A stretch of 64,000 bases of DNA from an uncultured Alsobacter sp. (GTDB lineage: Bacteria; Pseudomonadota; Alphaproteobacteria; Rhizobiales; Beijerinckiaceae): positions 1-64,000 of the forward strand of contig NZ_CAMFHB010000008.1 in the NCBI RefSeq assembly GCF_945952055.1, read 5' to 3'. Shown here piece after piece: positions 63,011-64,000 of this stretch (position 1 is its first letter; every line of letters begins with the position of its first letter). The notes below the pieces were generated by a model. That model ran no database searches. It saw only the letters and a program-made list of their open reading frames with translations, and was not told the origin of the DNA. Position numbers and translations under genes: made by a program.

Positions 63011-63238
63011 ATGAGCGGATGCCCACCCTTCCCCACCGGCAACGATGGCGCAGACCGGTTCCGGATCGCCGTCGAGGAGACGCGCCACGTCGTCTACGAG
63101 ATCGAAGCCGACAGCGCGGATGCCGCGCTCCGCGCATTCATCGAGTGCGGCGCTGGTCAAGAGGTGTCCAGCACAGTCCTGACAGTGTCGTTGCGGGCGG
63201 ACCCGAAGCGGACCCAGGACATCCCCGAGATCGCCTAG
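63011..63238 (+). CDS. Phage hypothetical protein (early operon)
   Basis: MSGCPPFPTGNDGADRFRIAVEETRHVVYEIEADSADAALRAFIECGAGQEVSSTVLTVSLRADPKRTQDIPEIA. Confidence 0.6.
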   Translation: MSGCPPFPTGNDGADRFRIAVEETRHVVYEIEADSADAALRAFIECGAGQEVSSTVLTVSLRADPKRTQDIPEIA

Positions 63239-63266
63239 CCGTGTCTTGCGTATAGGCGAAGTCGAG

Positions 63267-63347
63267 AGCAGTCACAGCGGGAATTATTCTTGTGCTGTGA
63301 CTGCTTTTTTCTGTACGTATCGCTTAATTCTGGTAGCCTGAATGTGT
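63267..63347 (+). promoter_or_regulatory. Hairpin/T6/promoter module, copy 5
   Basis: Perfect 12-bp stem AGCAGTCACAGC...GCTGTGACTGCT TTTTT, then CTGTACGTATCGCTTAATTCTGGTAGCCTGAATGTGTT. Confidence 0.8.
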
Positions 63348-63373
63348 TGGATCCCTACCACAGGAACACCACC

Positions 63374-64000
63374 ATGAACGACCTGTTCTCCGGGCCTTCG
63401 CCCGTCGATGCCCTGCGCGCCGTCCTCGACCAGCTCAGCCCCAAGGACCGCGCCTTCGGCGAAAGCCTGATCGCCTCCGTCGAGCGCGCCCGCGGCCGCG
63501 CGTCGGACAAGCAGCTCTACTGGCTCGCCGAGCTGGCCAAGCGCGCCAGCGCGCCCAAGCCCGAGCGCACCAGGACCGAGATCGGCGACCTCGCCGGCGT
63601 CATGGCCCTGTTCGACAAGGCCCGCGAAAAGCTCAAGCGCCCGGTCGTCACCCTGCGCTTCGACGGCGTGGGCGACGTGCGCCTCGACGTGGCCGGCACC
63701 ACCGCCCGCGTCCCGGGCTCGATCAACGTGTCCAGCGCCGGGCGCTGGGGCGAGCGGACCTGGTACGGGCGGATCCTGCAGGACGGGACGTTCGAGGCCT
63801 CGCCCCGCGTCCATACGCCCGAGCAGCTTGCCGATGGCCTCAAGGCCTTCGCCTGCGATCCCGCCGGGGTGGCATCGGCCCAGGGCCTCACCACCGGCCG
63901 GTGCCGCTTCTGCGAGATCGAGCTGACCGACGAGCGCTCGGCCGCGGTCGGCTACGGCAAGACCTGCGCCGCCAATTGGGGCTTGCCGTGGGGCGCTCGC
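63374..64000 (+). CDS. Phage hypothetical protein with DUF6011-like Cys motif, 3'-truncated by window edge
   Basis: MNDLFSGPSPVDALRAVLDQLSPKDRAFGESLIASVERARGRASDKQLYWLAELAKRA...GRCRFCEIELTDERSAAVGYGKTCAANWGL; open to the end of the window. Confidence 0.7.
   Translation, partial: MNDLFSGPSPVDALRAVLDQLSPKDRAFGESLIASVERARGRASDKQLYWLAELAKRASAPKPERTRTEIGDLAGVMALFDKAREKLKRPVVTLRFDGVGDVRLDVAGTTARVPGSINVSSAGRWGERTWYGRILQDGTFEASPRVHTPEQLADGLKAFACDPAGVASAQGLTTGRCRFCEIELTDERSAAVGYGKTCAANWGLPWGAR

Larger units (their letters stand above)
22880..64000. mobile_element. Contractile-tailed (myovirus-like) prophage; right end beyond the window
   Basis: att-like tRNA fragment at the left border; contiguous terminase, portal, capsid, sheath, tube, tape measure, baseplate, lysis genes and early small-gene operon. 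Confidence 0.93.

Noticed and set aside
60373-63042. 889-aa minus-strand ORF across the early operon
   Set aside because: Antisense shadow of the ParB/KorB-like and flanking plus-strand genes; no motif, biased composition.

Overview
The window is high-GC alphaproteobacterial DNA, probably Hyphomicrobiales/Rhizobiales by gene content. It has two parts. (1) About 1-22.87 kb is host chromosome. It carries a 5'-truncated FGE/sulfatase-modifying-factor domain protein, a stand-alone Flp-type pilin, and a Rieske oxygenase / SnoaL-like / LivMHFG-K ABC transporter / AhpD-like catabolic cluster. It also carries an adenine deaminase next to a PotABCD-type ABC transporter, a FecR-like protein divergent from a CHASE2-type adenylate/guanylate cyclase, two tandem secreted caspase-family proteins, and an FMN reductase. 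(2) About 22.88 kb to the window end is a large contractile-tailed (myovirus-like) prophage. Its left boundary is a 3' fragment of a tRNA-Asp(GTC) gene, consistent with an att site. Late genes (terS, terL, portal, protease/scaffold, capsid, sheath, tube, G/GT chaperone, tape measure, gpX/D/V/W/J/I-like baseplate, fibre, lysis) run on the minus strand from about 57.3 to 23.5 kb. An early-type operon of small unknown genes runs on the plus strand from 57.3 kb to the end. The prophage continues past 64,000; I saw no integrase, repressor or intact tRNA. Main points for a second look: a five-copy hairpin/T6/promoter module in the early region; a ParB-like gene plus a putative MTase/Mom-like fusion next to the terminase; an exact A_AAA_AAC slippery heptamer in the tail chaperone; a 16 x 20-aa repeat virion protein; an antisense membrane 'moron'; and the tandem caspase / CHASE2 cyclase / FecR neighbourhood. 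All family calls come from reading motifs by eye; no database searches were run.
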